Source: Sphingomonas endolithica (GTDB lineage: Bacteria > Pseudomonadota > Alphaproteobacteria > Sphingomonadales > Sphingomonadaceae). Taken from it: a stretch of DNA of 64,000 bases. The stretch covers positions 62,001 through 126,000 of the forward strand of contig NZ_CP103057.1 of NCBI RefSeq assembly GCF_025231525.1. The letters are read 5' to 3'. Made by a program: the position numbers and the translations under genes. The notes under the pieces were generated by a model that had not been told where the DNA came from, made no database searches, and saw only the letters and a program-made list of their open reading frames with translations. Below, in pieces: positions 1-9,140 of the stretch. Positions within the stretch are counted from its first letter, which is position 1; each line of letters begins with the position of its first letter.

Positions 1-2331
1 AAGGAAGATGTCGTCGTCCGCGGCGCCCGTACCAAGGAAGTCGAGAGCCCCAAGGCGACGCGCGCGCTGATCGATACGCCGCAGACGATTACCGTCATCG
101 GCGACCAGACGATCCGCAAGCAGAACCTGCTCACCCTGCGCGATGTGCTGCAGACGGTGCCGGGCATCACCTTCGGTGCGGGCGAGGGCGGTGGCGGCTA
201 TGGCGACAGCATCAACCTGCGCGGCTATTCGGCCAATAACGACATCACCATCGATGGCGTACGCGACAGCGCGCAGTACAGCCGCAGCGAGACGTTCAAC
301 CTGCAGCAGATCGAGGTCTATAACGGCGCGAACAGCGTGTTCAGCGGCGCGGGCTCGGTCGGCGGCACGATCAACCTTGCGACCAAGGTGCCGCAGCGCG
401 AGAATTTGACGATCGTGCAGGGGGGCGTCGGCACCGACGATTATTACCGCGCCACGGTCGACAGCAACGTCCGCGTCAGCGATCTCGTCGCGGTACGCCT
501 GAACGGCGTGTACCATCATAACGACGTGCCGGGCCGTGACGTCGAGAAGAACAAGCGCTGGGGCGTGGCACCATCGGTGATGATCGGGGTCGACAGCCCG
601 ACCAACCTGATCATCCAATATCTGCATCAGAAGGACAATAACGTCCCCGTCTACGGCGTGCCTTATTATCGCAACGCCTTTTTCGACGGCCCGCTGCCCG
701 GCGTCGATGACAGCGATTATTACGGCATCCAGAACCTCGACAAGCAGGACATCCTGGTCGACCAGGCGACGGTACGCTTCAATCATGCGTTCAGCGACAA
801 GGTGTCGATCCGCAATCTCAGCCGCTGGCAGCGTGTCGGCCAATATTCCAGCACCAGCGCCCCGCAAGGCACCTATTGCCTGCCCGGGGCGACCGCCGGA
901 ACCGGGATCGCCGGTACCGGCGCTTCTTGCACGACGCCGGGTTTCTACGTGCCGAGCGGCCCACGCGGGAACATCCGCGACCAGGAAAACCAGCTGCTGT
1001 ACAACCAGACCGATCTGCGAGCGGTGTTCGACACGTTCGGCCTCGAACATACGGCGGTGCTCGGCGTATCGTTTACGCAGGAGGATTATTCGATCGTCAG
1101 CGGCAATGTGCTGCGCAACCCCGATGGCACGACCGTCGCCCAGCCCAACATCGACATCTTCAACCCCAACACGACCTATACCGGCCCGGTGAACTTCATC
1201 GGCGCCAGCCGCGCGCAGGGCGACAGCACCAATGCCGCCGCCTATCTGTTCGACACCGTGAAGATCGTGCCGCAGCTCGAGGCCAGCTTCGGCCTGCGCT
1301 ACGAACATGCCAAGGCGCGCTTCCGCAACGACACCTATTCGACCGCGACGCCGACCCAGGCGGCGCCCAACCCGCCGCCGCTCGGCACCTACACCCGGGG
1401 CCTCAACCAGTTCAGCGACGAGAACCTGTTCTCGTACCGGCTCGGCCTCAACTTCAAGCCGATCGAGACGGTCAGCCTGTACGCGTCCTACGGCAATTCC
1501 ACGACGCCGACCTCCGCCACGGCGCGGCTGGGTTGCGGCACGCTGATCACCGCGCCCTCGGGCTCGGTCGATCCATGCGACGTCCAGCCGGAAAAGGCGG
1601 TCAATTACGAGATTGGTGCCAAGGCCGACCTGTTCGGCCGCCGGCTGCAGCTGACCGCCGCACTGTTCCGCAACGATCGCACCAATTACCGCGTGCAGAC
1701 CAACGATCCGATCGTGCCGTCGCTGCCGGTGACCGACGGGCATTCGCGGGTCGATGGCATCGCGCTCGGCGCCAGCGGCAACATCACGCCGGCGTGGAGC
1801 ATCTTTGCTAACTACACCTATCTCGACAGCGAGGTGAAGCAGAGCGTGTCGAACTATTGCCTCGCCAATCCTGGCCGCCTGACCACCAACACCGCGACGC
1901 CGCCGGTGACGACCAATGTGTGCGGCAACTCGACCGCCGTGCTCGATCCGCAGGCCGGGCAGCATCTGAACAACACGCCCAAGCATTCGGGCAGCCTGTT
2001 TACCACCTATACGCTGCCATTCGGCCTCCAGCTCGGCTACGGCCTGACCTATCAGGGCAGCTTCGCGCTCAACAACAGCGCATTGGTGACGCCGATCGCC
2101 GCCGGCGCCAGTGGCCTAGCCAACGGCACCGCGTTGACCCCGGTGTTCCACAGCAAGGACTATCTCACGCACCGCGCCTTCCTGTCCTATCCCGTCACGC
2201 CCGGCCTGACCGCGCAGGTCAACGTGCAGAACTTCACCAACACGCGCTATTTCACCAGCATCCGCAACAATGGCTGGGCGGTGCCGGGGGAAGACCGCTC
2301 GGCGGTGTTCAGCCTGTACTACAGCTTCTGA
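1..2331 (+). CDS. TonB-dependent siderophore receptor, 5' end outside window
   Basis: Outer-membrane receptor expected to import ferric siderophores with energy from TonB-ExbBD. The reading frame is open from base 1, so the signal peptide and TonB box lie upstream of the window. The first ~140 visible residues match a plug domain ([39 protein letters not shown]), followed by a long beta-barrel with alternating aromatic residues that ends in a terminal Phe (LYYSF), the usual signal for outer-membrane insertion. At least 776 residues are visible, typical of the CirA/Fiu-like siderophore receptors. The next gene is a PiuC-type hydroxylase, a classic partner of this receptor class, which supports the iron role. 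The exact substrate cannot be read from the sequence. Confidence 0.93.
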   Translation, partial: KEDVVVRGARTKEVESPKATRALIDTPQTITVIGDQTIRKQNLLTLRDVLQTVPGITFGAGEGGGGYGDSINLRGYSANNDITIDGVRDSAQYSRSETFNLQQIEVYNGANSVFSGAGSVGGTINLATKVPQRENLTIVQGGVGTDDYYRATVDSNVRVSDLVAVRLNGVYHHNDVPGRDVEKNKRWGVAPSVMIGVDSPTNLIIQYLHQKDNNVPVYGVPYYRNAFFDGPLPGVDDSDYYGIQNLDKQDILVDQATVRFNHAFSDKVSIRNLSRWQRVGQYSSTSAPQGTYCLPGATAGTGIAGTGASCTTPGFYVPSGPRGNIRDQENQLLYNQTDLRAVFDTFGLEHTAVLGVSFTQEDYSIVSGNVLRNPDGTTVAQPNIDIFNPNTTYTGPVNFIGASRAQGDSTNAAAYLFDTVKIVPQLEASFGLRYEHAKARFRNDTYSTATPTQAAPNPPPLGTYTRGLNQFSDENLFSYRLGLNFKPIETVSLYASYGNSTTPTSATARLGCGTLITAPSGSVDPCDVQPEKAVNYEIGAKADLFGRRLQLTAALFRNDRTNYRVQTNDPIVPSLPVTDGHSRVDGIALGASGNITPAWSIFANYTYLDSEVKQSVSNYCLANPGRLTTNTATPPVTTNVCGNSTAVLDPQAGQHLNNTPKHSGSLFTTYTLPFGLQLGYGLTYQGSFALNNSALVTPIAAGASGLANGTALTPVFHSKDYLTHRAFLSYPVTPGLTAQVNVQNFTNTRYFTSIRNNGWAVPGEDRSAVFSLYYSF

Positions 2332-2340
2332 TGCCGCCTG

Positions 2341-2369
2341 CGATCGGGGTGGCGCTTGCCCCCCGATCG
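2341..2369 (+). other. Intergenic hairpin between receptor and hydroxylase genes
   Basis: Perfect 9-bp stem (2341-2349 with 2361-2369) and an 11-base loop, just after the receptor stop codon. There is no T-run after the stem, so it is more likely a processing or mRNA-stability element, or a leaky attenuator lowering hydroxylase expression, than a full terminator. Confidence 0.35.
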
Positions 2370-2404
2370 CGCCACACCATGGCAATGACCCGGAACCTCA
2401 ACCG

Positions 2405-3088
2405 ATGCTGACCGCGATCCCCGATGTCCTGGATGCGGCCGGCGTCGCGCGGCTGCGCGCGATCATCGATGGCGCCGAGTGGGTCGACGGCAACGTCACC
2501 TCGGGCGCGCAGAGTGCGCTGGCCAAACGCAACGAACAATTGCCCGAAGACAGCCCGCAAGCGCGCGAGGCGGGCGGCATCGTGCTCGACGCGCTCGGCC
2601 ACACGCCGTTGTTCGTTGCCGCGGCCCTGCCGGCCAAGGTCTTCCCGCCCTTGTTCAACCGCTATGCCGGTGGCCAGGCGTTCGGCACGCATATCGACAA
2701 TGCGATCCGCATGCAGCGCGGCACCGATTTCCGCATACGAAGCGATCTCTCTGCCACGCTGTTCCTCGAGCCGCCCGAGGATTACGATGGCGGCGAGCTG
2801 GTGATCGAGGATAATTTCGGCATCCAGTCGGTCAAGCTGCCGGCCGGCCACCTGCTGCTGTATCCCGCCTCCAGCCTGCACCGCGTCGAGCCGGTGACGC
2901 GCGGCACGCGCACTGCCTCCTTCTTCTGGATCCAGTCGATGATCCGCGACGATGGTGCGCGGCGGATCCTGTTCGATCTCGACCAGGCGGTGCAATCGGT
3001 AGCCATGGCGCAAGGGCAGGGGGATGCCGCCGTCGTGCAGCTGACCGGCGTGTATCATAATCTGCTGCGGCGCTGGGCCGAAGCCTGA
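2405..3088 (+). CDS. Fe(II)/2-oxoglutarate-dependent PKHD-type hydroxylase (PiuC/YbiX family)
   Basis: Cytoplasmic non-heme iron dioxygenase of 227 residues, the normal PiuC/YbiX length. The iron-binding facial triad is visible: H96 and D98 in GTHID and H159 in SLHR, with R169 in the position that binds 2-oxoglutarate. The ATG start at 2405 gives the family's usual N-terminus ([10 protein letters not shown]); the frame is open further upstream, but that part has no family resemblance. The gene lies 73 bases after a siderophore receptor gene, the usual context (fiu-ybiX, piuA-piuC). Its physiological substrate is not established for the family; a role in processing siderophores or in iron-starvation physiology is inferred. 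Confidence 0.9.
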   Translation: MLTAIPDVLDAAGVARLRAIIDGAEWVDGNVTSGAQSALAKRNEQLPEDSPQAREAGGIVLDALGHTPLFVAAALPAKVFPPLFNRYAGGQAFGTHIDNAIRMQRGTDFRIRSDLSATLFLEPPEDYDGGELVIEDNFGIQSVKLPAGHLLLYPASSLHRVEPVTRGTRTASFFWIQSMIRDDGARRILFDLDQAVQSVAMAQGQGDAAVVQLTGVYHNLLRRWAEA

Positions 3089-3127
3089 AGTCGCGCGACT
3101 TTAGCGCAGGTCGTGCGTTCGGGGGCG

Positions 3128-3955
3128 ATGAACAGATTATGGTTCGTCACCAACCCGTCGTCGGGATCCACCAGCGAAGCCAAATGCGAGGCGATCGAGG
3201 CCGTGTTCGTCGAACGCGGGCTGACGCTCGTCGGCCGCTCGCACTTCCCGCAGGACGATCTGCCGACTCCGGCATCGCTCGACACGGCTAATGTCGATAC
3301 CGCGGTGCTGTTCGCCGGTGACGGCACGATCAACGCGGCGATCTCTGCGCTGGCCGAGTGGCAGGGTTCGATCCTGATCCTGCCCGGCGGCACGATGAAC
3401 CTGCTCGCCAAGACGCTGCACGGCGATGCCGATCCCGCGGCGATCATCCACGCCGCGCACCAGGGCGGCACGCTGGTCGCGCTGCCGTTTGTGGAGGCAG
3501 GGCCGCACCGCGCGCTGGTCGGCCTGATCCTCGGGCCCGTCGCCAGCTGGGTGCGGGCGCGCGAGCTGGTGCGCGCCGGACGGGTGCGGGGGCTGGCGCG
3601 TGCGGTACGGCTCGCCTGGCGGCGCACTTTCACACGCGGCATCCGCATCGAGGGTGTGGCCGCGCTGCGGCATCGTGCGCAGGCGATCTTCGTGCGCTCG
3701 CTCGGTGATCGGCTGGACCTGAAGGCGATCGATGCGCGCGAATGGGGCGCGATCACCCGGCTCGGCTGGGAGTGGCTGACCGGCGACTGGGTTGCCGCCG
3801 AGGCCGTGACCGCGGTATCGACGCAGCACTTCCGCATCGCCGGGCACAAGCCGACGCTTGCCTTGTTCGATGGCGAGCCGGTGATGCTCGAGCCGCACAC
3901 GACGTTTCGCGGCGGCATGACCCGCCGCATGTTCAACAGCACCAAGGGGGATTGA
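3128..3955 (+). CDS. Diacylglycerol kinase family protein (lipid kinase-like)
   Basis: Predicted cytoplasmic lipid kinase of the DAGK catalytic family (LCB5/YegS group), about 275 residues. The nucleotide-binding signature GDGT is at residues 64-67 with Asn following, and PGGTMN is at 86-91; the N-terminus (VTNPSSGS) matches the first strand and loop of the fold. ATG at 3128 is preferred over an in-frame GTG at 3113 because it directly precedes the family-like start MNRLWFVTNP. The stop codon overlaps the start of the following metallophosphoesterase (TGATG), so the two are probably co-translated. A link between lipid phosphorylation and phosphodiester cleavage is plausible but not proven. 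Confidence 0.85.
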   Translation: MNRLWFVTNPSSGSTSEAKCEAIEAVFVERGLTLVGRSHFPQDDLPTPASLDTANVDTAVLFAGDGTINAAISALAEWQGSILILPGGTMNLLAKTLHGDADPAAIIHAAHQGGTLVALPFVEAGPHRALVGLILGPVASWVRARELVRAGRVRGLARAVRLAWRRTFTRGIRIEGVAALRHRAQAIFVRSLGDRLDLKAIDAREWGAITRLGWEWLTGDWVAAEAVTAVSTQHFRIAGHKPTLALFDGEPVMLEPHTTFRGGMTRRMFNSTKGD

Positions 3956-4734
3956 TGCGCCTGTTCCATGTCAGCGACGTGCATTTCGGATGCGAGGACG
4001 AAGCCGCGGTCGCGTGGTTCGAACGGCTGGTCAAGGACGAGCGCCCGGACGCGGTCATCATGTCCGGCGACCTGACGATGCGCGCCCGTCGCACGGAATT
4101 CGACGCCGGGCTCGCCTGGCTGCAGCGGCTCGCCGTGCCGACCACAGTCGAGGTCGGCAATCACGATCTGCCTGCCTACAATCTGTTCACGCGGTTCGTG
4201 CGGCCGTATCACCGCTACCACAAGGTCGAGCGGTTGATCGAAAAGCCGCTCGACCTGCCAGGCGTCGCGATCGTGCCCTTGGTCACCACCGCACGCTTCC
4301 AGTTCCGGCTCGATTGGTCGAAGGGCAATGTGACGCGGCGCGAGCTGAACAAGGCGCTCGCTTTGGTTGCCGAGGCACCGCAGGACGCTTTGGTACTCGT
4401 CGCCTGCCACCACCCCCTGATCGAAGGCCATACGCGCGCTACCTCGGACACCCGGCACGGTGCCGAGGCGCTGGCGGCGCTCGCCGAGGCCGGGGTGGCC
4501 GGGGTGCTCACCGGGCATGTCCATGATCCGTTCGACATCACGCACGATCTGGATGGCCATCGCATCCGCATGATCGGCGCCGGCACCCTATCCCGCCGCA
4601 CCCGCGACACACCGCCCTCGTTCAACGAAGTGCGCATCGACGGCGGCAAGTTCGACGTCGTGGTGCGCACGCTGAGCCCGGAACCGGCGCGCGTGCTGCC
4701 GCGCGAACATGCGGTGGAGGATGCGGGGGCCTGA
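3955..4734 (+). CDS. Metallophosphoesterase (Icc/CpdA-like calcineurin fold)
   Basis: Binuclear metal phosphodiesterase of 259 residues. All five family motifs are present: DVH at residues 8-10, GD at 38-39, GNHD at 68-71, HHP near the middle of the C-terminal half, and GHVH close to the end. The arrangement matches class III cyclic nucleotide phosphodiesterases (CpdA/Icc) and related enzymes, so cyclic nucleotides or other small phosphodiesters are likely substrates. ATG at 3955 shares its first base with the stop of the upstream lipid-kinase-like gene, implying translational coupling. Confidence 0.88.
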   Translation: MRLFHVSDVHFGCEDEAAVAWFERLVKDERPDAVIMSGDLTMRARRTEFDAGLAWLQRLAVPTTVEVGNHDLPAYNLFTRFVRPYHRYHKVERLIEKPLDLPGVAIVPLVTTARFQFRLDWSKGNVTRRELNKALALVAEAPQDALVLVACHHPLIEGHTRATSDTRHGAEALAALAEAGVAGVLTGHVHDPFDITHDLDGHRIRMIGAGTLSRRTRDTPPSFNEVRIDGGKFDVVVRTLSPEPARVLPREHAVEDAGA

Positions 4735-4753
4735 GTGGCGCTTCTAGTGGAAG

Positions 4754-4832
4754 CCGTTCGTGGGCTTGTCGAAGCACGTGAGCCGATGCGGAACGCCCGT
4801 GGCTCGCCCTTCGACAGGCTCAGGGCGAACGG
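4754..4832. repeat. Dispersed intergenic inverted repeat, imperfect arms
   Basis: Left arm about 4754-4777 and right arm about 4805-4832 are imperfect reverse complements built around a TGTCGAAG/CTTCGACA core. This element type is common between genes in sphingomonads. It sits between a rightward and a leftward transcription unit, where it could help end both. Confidence 0.6.
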
Positions 4833-4864
4833 AGATTAGGACACGCAAATGTTCAATCCCCACG

Positions 4865-4974
4865 CCGTCACCCCGGACTTGTTCCGGAGGCCACCGTGCC
4901 GCACGCTCTGCGTTCACGGCTCCATCGCCTGCGTAGGCTGATAAGTGGACCCCGGAACAAGTCCGGGGTGACGG
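4865..4974. repeat. Dispersed intergenic inverted repeat (GTCACCCCGGACTTGTTCC type)
   Basis: Near-perfect arms of about 23 bases at 4865-4887 and 4952-4974 enclose about 64 bases of spacer. A closely similar element, with the same arm sequence, occurs at 42672-42765, so this is a repeat family, not a chance hairpin. No open reading frame lies inside. Confidence 0.75.
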
Positions 4975-5002
4975 CGGGCGGCACGAACTAAGGGATGGTC
5001 CC

Positions 5003-6040
5003 TCAGCCCGCCAACGCAGACCGCGCCCGAACCCACGAACTGCTACGCAACCAGCGCTGCCCCCGCGCGGCACCCAGGGCGCGCGCAGGCTCGCCGGCCA
5101 GGAACATCTGTCCCGCGCGCGACCAGCCGATGACATGCCCCGCTTCCTTGCAGGCGCGTGCCCAGAACACCGCGCTCGCCAGCCGCAGCGCCTGTTCGTC
5201 CACCATGCCGCTCCGCTGGTTGGCGCACCGCAGCCGCCCGAACCATTCCTCGGCCCAACGCAGATAGCCGGCATCGGCGGCGACGACCGACATCTTCGGA
5301 TAGCCGAGCTGGACGTGTCTCGCCACCTCGTCGGGGCTTGCCTGCAACCCCAGGCGAGACAATTGCTTGGCGAATAGCACCAGCTTCAGCGCGTGCATGT
5401 CGCCGACGCGTTCGTGGATCGTCTGGCCTTTGTGCAACCGCCGGTCGATCAACACCGAGGGCAAGTTGGCGGTGCGATGGTCGGCTGTGATGCGCTGGAA
5501 CTGATCGACATCCTCGCATACCGGAAAGTCCGACCCGTACGGGTAGCGCCGCAGGATCGCCGTGCGGCCGGTGATCGCCGAATTCTGGAAGGCCGATCGG
5601 AACAGCAGCCAGGCGACGATGTCCTCATGCTCCAGCGGCGGCACGCGCACCCCCAGACGGCCGCGGCCTTCGATCCCCATCTTGCCCGCGCAGGCGCCAA
5701 CGAAGGCGACATCGGGGTGCGCCATCAGATAGGCGAGTTGTTCCTCGATACGCGTCGGTCTCGCCACATCGTCGCTGTCCAGCCACGCCACATATTCCGC
5801 GCGCGCCGCTGCAAGTCCCGCATTCCTCGCCTGCGGAATGCCGCAATTTCGCTCCAGCCGGATAATCCGCACCCGCGCATCGCCGAACCGTTCGGCAATT
5901 GCGGCGCTGTCGTCGGTTGATCCGTCATCGACGACGAGGAGCTCCAGGTCGCGATGGGTCTGCGACAGCACGCTGCGCACCGCGGCACCGATCGTGCCTG
6001 CCCGGTTGTAGACCGGGATGATGACGGAAACCTGCGGCAT
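5003..6040 (-). CDS. Glycosyltransferase family 2
   Basis: 345-residue GT-A fold glycosyltransferase expected to move a sugar from a nucleotide-sugar donor onto a polysaccharide or lipid acceptor at the cytoplasmic face of the membrane. The N-terminal nucleotide-binding strand SVIIPVYNRA is followed by DDGSTDD at residues 38-44 and the metal-binding DSDD at 88-91. The C-terminal half has no clear transmembrane segment. The gene stands alone between repeat-rich DNA and the ribosomal protein operon, so no pathway can be assigned from context. Start ATG at 6040 gives the canonical family N-terminus; no strong Shine-Dalgarno is visible. Confidence 0.88.
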   Translation of the reverse strand: MPQVSVIIPVYNRAGTIGAAVRSVLSQTHRDLELLVVDDGSTDDSAAIAERFGDARVRIIRLERNCGIPQARNAGLAAARAEYVAWLDSDDVARPTRIEEQLAYLMAHPDVAFVGACAGKMGIEGRGRLGVRVPPLEHEDIVAWLLFRSAFQNSAITGRTAILRRYPYGSDFPVCEDVDQFQRITADHRTANLPSVLIDRRLHKGQTIHERVGDMHALKLVLFAKQLSRLGLQASPDEVARHVQLGYPKMSVVAADAGYLRWAEEWFGRLRCANQRSGMVDEQALRLASAVFWARACKEAGHVIGWSRAGQMFLAGEPARALGAARGQRWLRSSSWVRARSALAG

Positions 6041-6166
6041 GAGGATCCAAGGCCTTTACGCTAACGCTACAACGAACACTACCTAGACGTAGGCCCGAGC
6101 ATTTTCCCCTGATAGCACATAAAGTGTTGGGCAAGAGGCCGCCGACGGTGGCGGGCGGTGACAACG

Positions 6167-6198
6167 AAAAGGGCGGCCCGTTGCCGGACCGCCCTTTT
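6167..6198 (-). terminator. Rho-independent terminator of the rplM-rpsI operon
   Basis: Perfect 10-bp stem, arms 6167-6176 and 6189-6198, with a 12-base loop. Read on the minus strand it lies 24-55 bases past the rpsI stop codon and ends in TTTT. It is also close to the start side of the glycosyltransferase gene and so insulates that gene from ribosomal protein transcription. Confidence 0.82.
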
Positions 6199-6221
6199 GC
6201 GTTGTTCGAGGAGCTGAAAGC

Positions 6222-6779
6222 TTAGCGCTTCGAGAACTGGAAGCTACGACGGGCCTTCGCCTTGCCGTACTTTTTGCGCTCGACCGTACGGCTGTCGCGG
6301 GTCAGGAAGCCTGCTGCCTTCACGGCGGCACGCAGCACCGGCTCGTACTTGGTCAGCGCCTGGCTGATGCCATGCTTGACCGCGCCGGCCTGGCCCGAAA
6401 GACCACCACCCTTGACCGTGCAGATCACGTCGTACGCGCCATCACGCTCGGCGATGCCGAACGGCTGGTTGATCACGAGACGCAGCGTCGGACGGGCGAA
6501 ATAGGTTTCCTGGTCGCGACCGTTGATCGTGATCTTGCCCGAACCCGGCTTGATCCACACGCGAGCGACGGCGTCCTTACGACGACCGGTGGCATAAGCG
6601 CGGCCCTGCTTGTCGATGATCTGCTCGCGCAGCGGCATCGGCTCACGCTCGATGACCGGCGCCGACGGCGCATATTCGTCACCAGCGAGGACCGGCGTGC
6701 TCACGCCGTTATTCTGGGTAGCCGGCTCCTGGTTGGTCAGGCCGGCGAGATCGGAAAGCGACTGGCGGTTGTCGGACAT
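6222..6779 (-). CDS. rpsI: 30S ribosomal protein S9 (uS9), N-terminally extended
   Basis: Small-subunit ribosomal protein whose C-terminal tail contacts the P-site tRNA. The conserved end [11 protein letters not shown] is intact, as are [11 protein letters not shown] and [10 protein letters not shown]. At 185 residues it is longer than the ~130 of E. coli S9; the extra ~55 N-terminal residues are polar and acidic and look disordered. The start codon overlaps the rplM stop by one base (TAATG), so S13... the upstream partner L13 and S9 are translationally coupled, as in most bacteria. A terminator follows at 6167-6198. Confidence 0.98.
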   Translation of the reverse strand: MSDNRQSLSDLAGLTNQEPATQNNGVSTPVLAGDEYAPSAPVIEREPMPLREQIIDKQGRAYATGRRKDAVARVWIKPGSGKITINGRDQETYFARPTLRLVINQPFGIAERDGAYDVICTVKGGGLSGQAGAVKHGISQALTKYEPVLRAAVKAAGFLTRDSRTVERKKYGKAKARRSFQFSKR

Positions 6780-7258
6780 TATGCGCCCACCTTGTTCTTG
6801 CGGTTCATGCTGCCGATGTCGAGGACCTGCGGGTCCTGTGCGGCGTGCGGATGCTCGGTGCCGGCGAAGACGCGCAGGTTGCGCATCTGCTCACGGCCGA
6901 GCGGCCCGCGCGGAATCATGCGCTCGATCGCCTTTTCGATGATCCGCTCCGGGAAGCGACCTTCCAGGATCTTGCCTGCGGCCACGCCCTTGATGCCGCC
7001 GGCATAACCGGTGTGGCGATAATAGATCTTGTCCTTGAGCTTGTTGCCCGTGAACCGGACCTTGTCCGCGTTGATGATGATGACATTGTCACCGCAATCG
7101 ACGTGCGGGGTGAAGCTCGGCTTATGCTTGCCGCGCAGGATGTTCGCGACGATCGAGGCCATGCGGCCGACGACCAGCCCATCGGCATCGATAATATGCC
7201 ATTTCTTCTCCACCTCGTACGGCTTGGCCGACTTGGTGGTCTTCATCAGCGCCTTCAT
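6779..7258 (-). CDS. rplM: 50S ribosomal protein L13 (uL13)
   Basis: 159-residue large-subunit protein needed early in 50S assembly. Diagnostic segments are [14 protein letters not shown] near the N-terminus, [23 protein letters not shown] and [12 protein letters not shown] at 7258 is chosen because it gives the family's usual start MKALMKTTK and follows a good Shine-Dalgarno (GGAAGG, 6 bases away); the open frame continues upstream without resemblance. Overlaps rpsI by one base and forms a two-gene operon with it. Confidence 0.98.
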   Translation of the reverse strand: MKALMKTTKSAKPYEVEKKWHIIDADGLVVGRMASIVANILRGKHKPSFTPHVDCGDNVIIINADKVRFTGNKLKDKIYYRHTGYAGGIKGVAAGKILEGRFPERIIEKAIERMIPRGPLGREQMRNLRVFAGTEHPHAAQDPQVLDIGSMNRKNKVGA

Positions 7259-7401
7259 GGCAGACCTTCCAGTGTTAAAACAGAACGCGCCGCCATTTCG
7301 GGCAGCGCGAATGACGGTGCTAATGATCGTAAGGGGCCACGAAGTCAAGCTTTTGGCGGGTTTGCTGACGGGTATTGGGGTACCGCCGTCTTTCTGCGCT
7401 T

Positions 7402-7495
7402 GTCATCCCCGCGCAGGCGGGGATCCATAGTCTCTGACGGCGGCTGCAGAAGTGAGACGCTGCCCCGTATGGATTCCCGCCTCCGCGGGAATGAC
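7402..7495. repeat. Dispersed inverted repeat (GTCATCCCCGC type), copy 1
   Basis: Arms 7402-7428 and 7469-7495 are inverted copies of about 27 bases, each itself containing a small palindrome (CCCCGCGCAGGCGGGG). A second copy is at 16981-17074. It lies upstream of rplM and downstream of the heme A synthase gene; any role in termination or mRNA stability is inferred. The spacer differs between the two copies while the arms are conserved. Confidence 0.78.
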
Positions 7496-7535
7496 GCACT
7501 GCTGAGAGATGTTGCCAGGGCTTGAACCCTACTGT

Positions 7536-8573
7536 TCAGCCCGCCCGGCGCCCCAGCTGATGTGCCGCCATCACCACCGCGACCAGCAACAACGCCGCAT
7601 TCACCTGATGCGCCACGGCGATGACGATCTCGACGCCACTCATCAGCGTCGCGATGCCGAGCAGGATCTGCAGCACGACCAGCGTGATGATCGCGTGGCC
7701 CGGTCCCATGCTGCCGGCGCGCCAGGAACGCACCGCCAACCAGATCACCGCGGCCGCGGCGATGAAGGCAGTCCAGCGATGAATGAATTGCACGACGATC
7801 GGATTGTCGATCGCATTGCGCGTGGCCGACCATCCCTCATGCCAGCCGCCCGCCGGGAACCAGGCATCGCCCATCAACGGCCAGCTGGAGAAAGCATAAC
7901 CCGCATCGAGCCCGGCCGTGAACGCGCCGAGCAGGATCTGCACGAATAGCACCAGCAGGGCGACGATCGCTACGGGTCGCAATCGCGCCGGGCGGGCGAG
8001 GGGATTGGCGGCAAGCTGGCGCAGGTCGAGCGCGGTCCATACCGTGCCTGCAAGCGTCACCAGCGCGGTGCTCAAATGCGTCGCCAGCCGCAAATGGCTG
8101 ACGTCGGTACGAACGCTCAGCCCCGATTTCACCATCCACCAGCCGATCGCGCCTTGTAGCGCCCCCAGCGCCAGTATCGCGGTCAGCCGCCAGCCATAGC
8201 CGCGCGGAATCTGGCGCCGTACGGCGAACCAGATCAGTGGCAAGGCGAACACCATGCCGATCACCCGCGCGAGCAGCCGGTGCAGATACTCCCAGAAGAA
8301 AATCCCCTTGAAGCCGGCCAGCGTCATGCCGCTGTTGACCTGCGTGAATTCGGGGATCTTGCGGTAATTGGCGAATTCCGCCTGCCACTGTGCATCGGTG
8401 AGTGGTGGAACGATGCCGGTCAGCGGTTTCCACTGCGTGATCGACAGGCCGGATTCGGTCAGTCGCGTGATGCCGCCGACTGCGACGATCGCCAGGATCA
8501 TGCCCGCGACGATCAGCAGCCAGATCGAGATCGCGCGCGGACGCGTGGTGGAGGAGGTGGTGGCTTGAAGCAT
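7536..8573 (-). CDS. ctaA: Heme A synthase (COX15/CtaA)
   Basis: Integral membrane enzyme that oxidises the C8 methyl of heme O to the formyl of heme A for aa3-type cytochrome oxidase. The 345-residue length and eight hydrophobic segments fit the alphaproteobacterial/mitochondrial COX15 group. Conserved features include GGITRLTESGLSI after the first membrane segment, EYLHRLL, ATHLSTAL, FIHRWTAF and VAHQVNA, supplying the four heme-ligand histidines in the two homologous halves. It reads toward rplM-rpsI, an arrangement I recall as common in sphingomonads. ATG at 8573 is the only sensible start. Confidence 0.94.
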   Translation of the reverse strand: MLQATTSSTTRPRAISIWLLIVAGMILAIVAVGGITRLTESGLSITQWKPLTGIVPPLTDAQWQAEFANYRKIPEFTQVNSGMTLAGFKGIFFWEYLHRLLARVIGMVFALPLIWFAVRRQIPRGYGWRLTAILALGALQGAIGWWMVKSGLSVRTDVSHLRLATHLSTALVTLAGTVWTALDLRQLAANPLARPARLRPVAIVALLVLFVQILLGAFTAGLDAGYAFSSWPLMGDAWFPAGGWHEGWSATRNAIDNPIVVQFIHRWTAFIAAAAVIWLAVRSWRAGSMGPGHAIITLVVLQILLGIATLMSGVEIVIAVAHQVNAALLLVAVVMAAHQLGRRAG

Positions 8574-8648
8574 GGCGCATCTTACGGGAGCCGCGGCAGG
8601 CAGTCCATGATGGCCCGTTCCGACAGATCACGCAAAAAATAAGCTCAT

Positions 8649-8661
8649 GATATATTGTAAC
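8649..8661 (-). promoter_or_regulatory. Candidate Zur box upstream of merC-like/zur
   Basis: An AT-rich imperfect palindrome in otherwise GC-rich DNA. Read on the minus strand it is GTTACAATATATC, agreeing at 10 of the 12 defined positions (one further position is free) with the alphaproteobacterial Zur consensus GTTATANTATAAC as I recall it. It sits 31 bases before the ATG of a MerC-domain gene that is followed by a Zur-like regulator gene, and 75 bases before the divergent ctaA start. Confidence 0.5.
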
Positions 8662-8692
8662 CCAGCAGCCTCGATGGCATATGGGCTGCACG

Positions 8693-9082
8693 ATGACGTC
8701 GCATTTCCACACCCGCTCACTCGGCTGGATCGAATCGCATGCCGATCGCCTGGCAATCGGCATTTCCGGCCTGTGCATGGTACATTGCCTGAGCAGCGCG
8801 GTGTTGCTCGCCTTGCTTTCCACGGCGGGCGGGCTGCTCAATCCCCTGTTTCATGAGGTCGGGCTGACGATCGCGATCGGCTTCGGCATTCTGGCACTTG
8901 GTCGCGGCATCGCGGCGCACGGCTATATGATGCCGGCCTCGGTCGGTGCATTGGGGCTGGGCATCATGGCGGGGGCGATGTCGCTGCCGCATGATGGCAG
9001 TGGCGGTGAGACGCTGTGGACGTTGGTTGGCGTCGGCCTGCTCGCGCTCGGCCATGATCTCAATCGGCGCGCGGTCAACTGA
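8693..9082 (+). CDS. MerC-domain membrane protein
   Basis: 129-residue inner-membrane protein with four hydrophobic segments. The first carries the CxxHC metal-binding pattern (C28, H31, C32 in GLCMVHC), the signature of MerC-type mercury or heavy-metal transport proteins; short loops are His-containing. No merR, merT or merA lies nearby, so mercury resistance is unlikely to be its main job. It is followed 58 bases later by a Zur-like gene and preceded by a candidate Zur box, suggesting a role in zinc or other divalent metal handling (inference). ATG at 8693 is chosen over the upstream in-frame ATG at 8681 because it starts closer to the family N-terminus. Confidence 0.82.
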   Translation: MTSHFHTRSLGWIESHADRLAIGISGLCMVHCLSSAVLLALLSTAGGLLNPLFHEVGLTIAIGFGILALGRGIAAHGYMMPASVGALGLGIMAGAMSLPHDGSGGETLWTLVGVGLLALGHDLNRRAVN

Positions 9083-9140
9083 GGAGCGGGATCCGCCGGC
9101 GGCGCTTGCCCCGGACCCTGGCAGAGCTTACCTTAGGATC

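Noticed and set aside
3055..4560. 501-codon frame on the minus strand
   Set aside because: It is antisense to the lipid-kinase-like and metallophosphoesterase genes, has no family resemblance, and both sense proteins have full motifs.
8693..9082. Mercury resistance operon
   Set aside because: Only a MerC-type protein is present; merR, merT, merP and merA are absent, and the neighbour is Zur-like.
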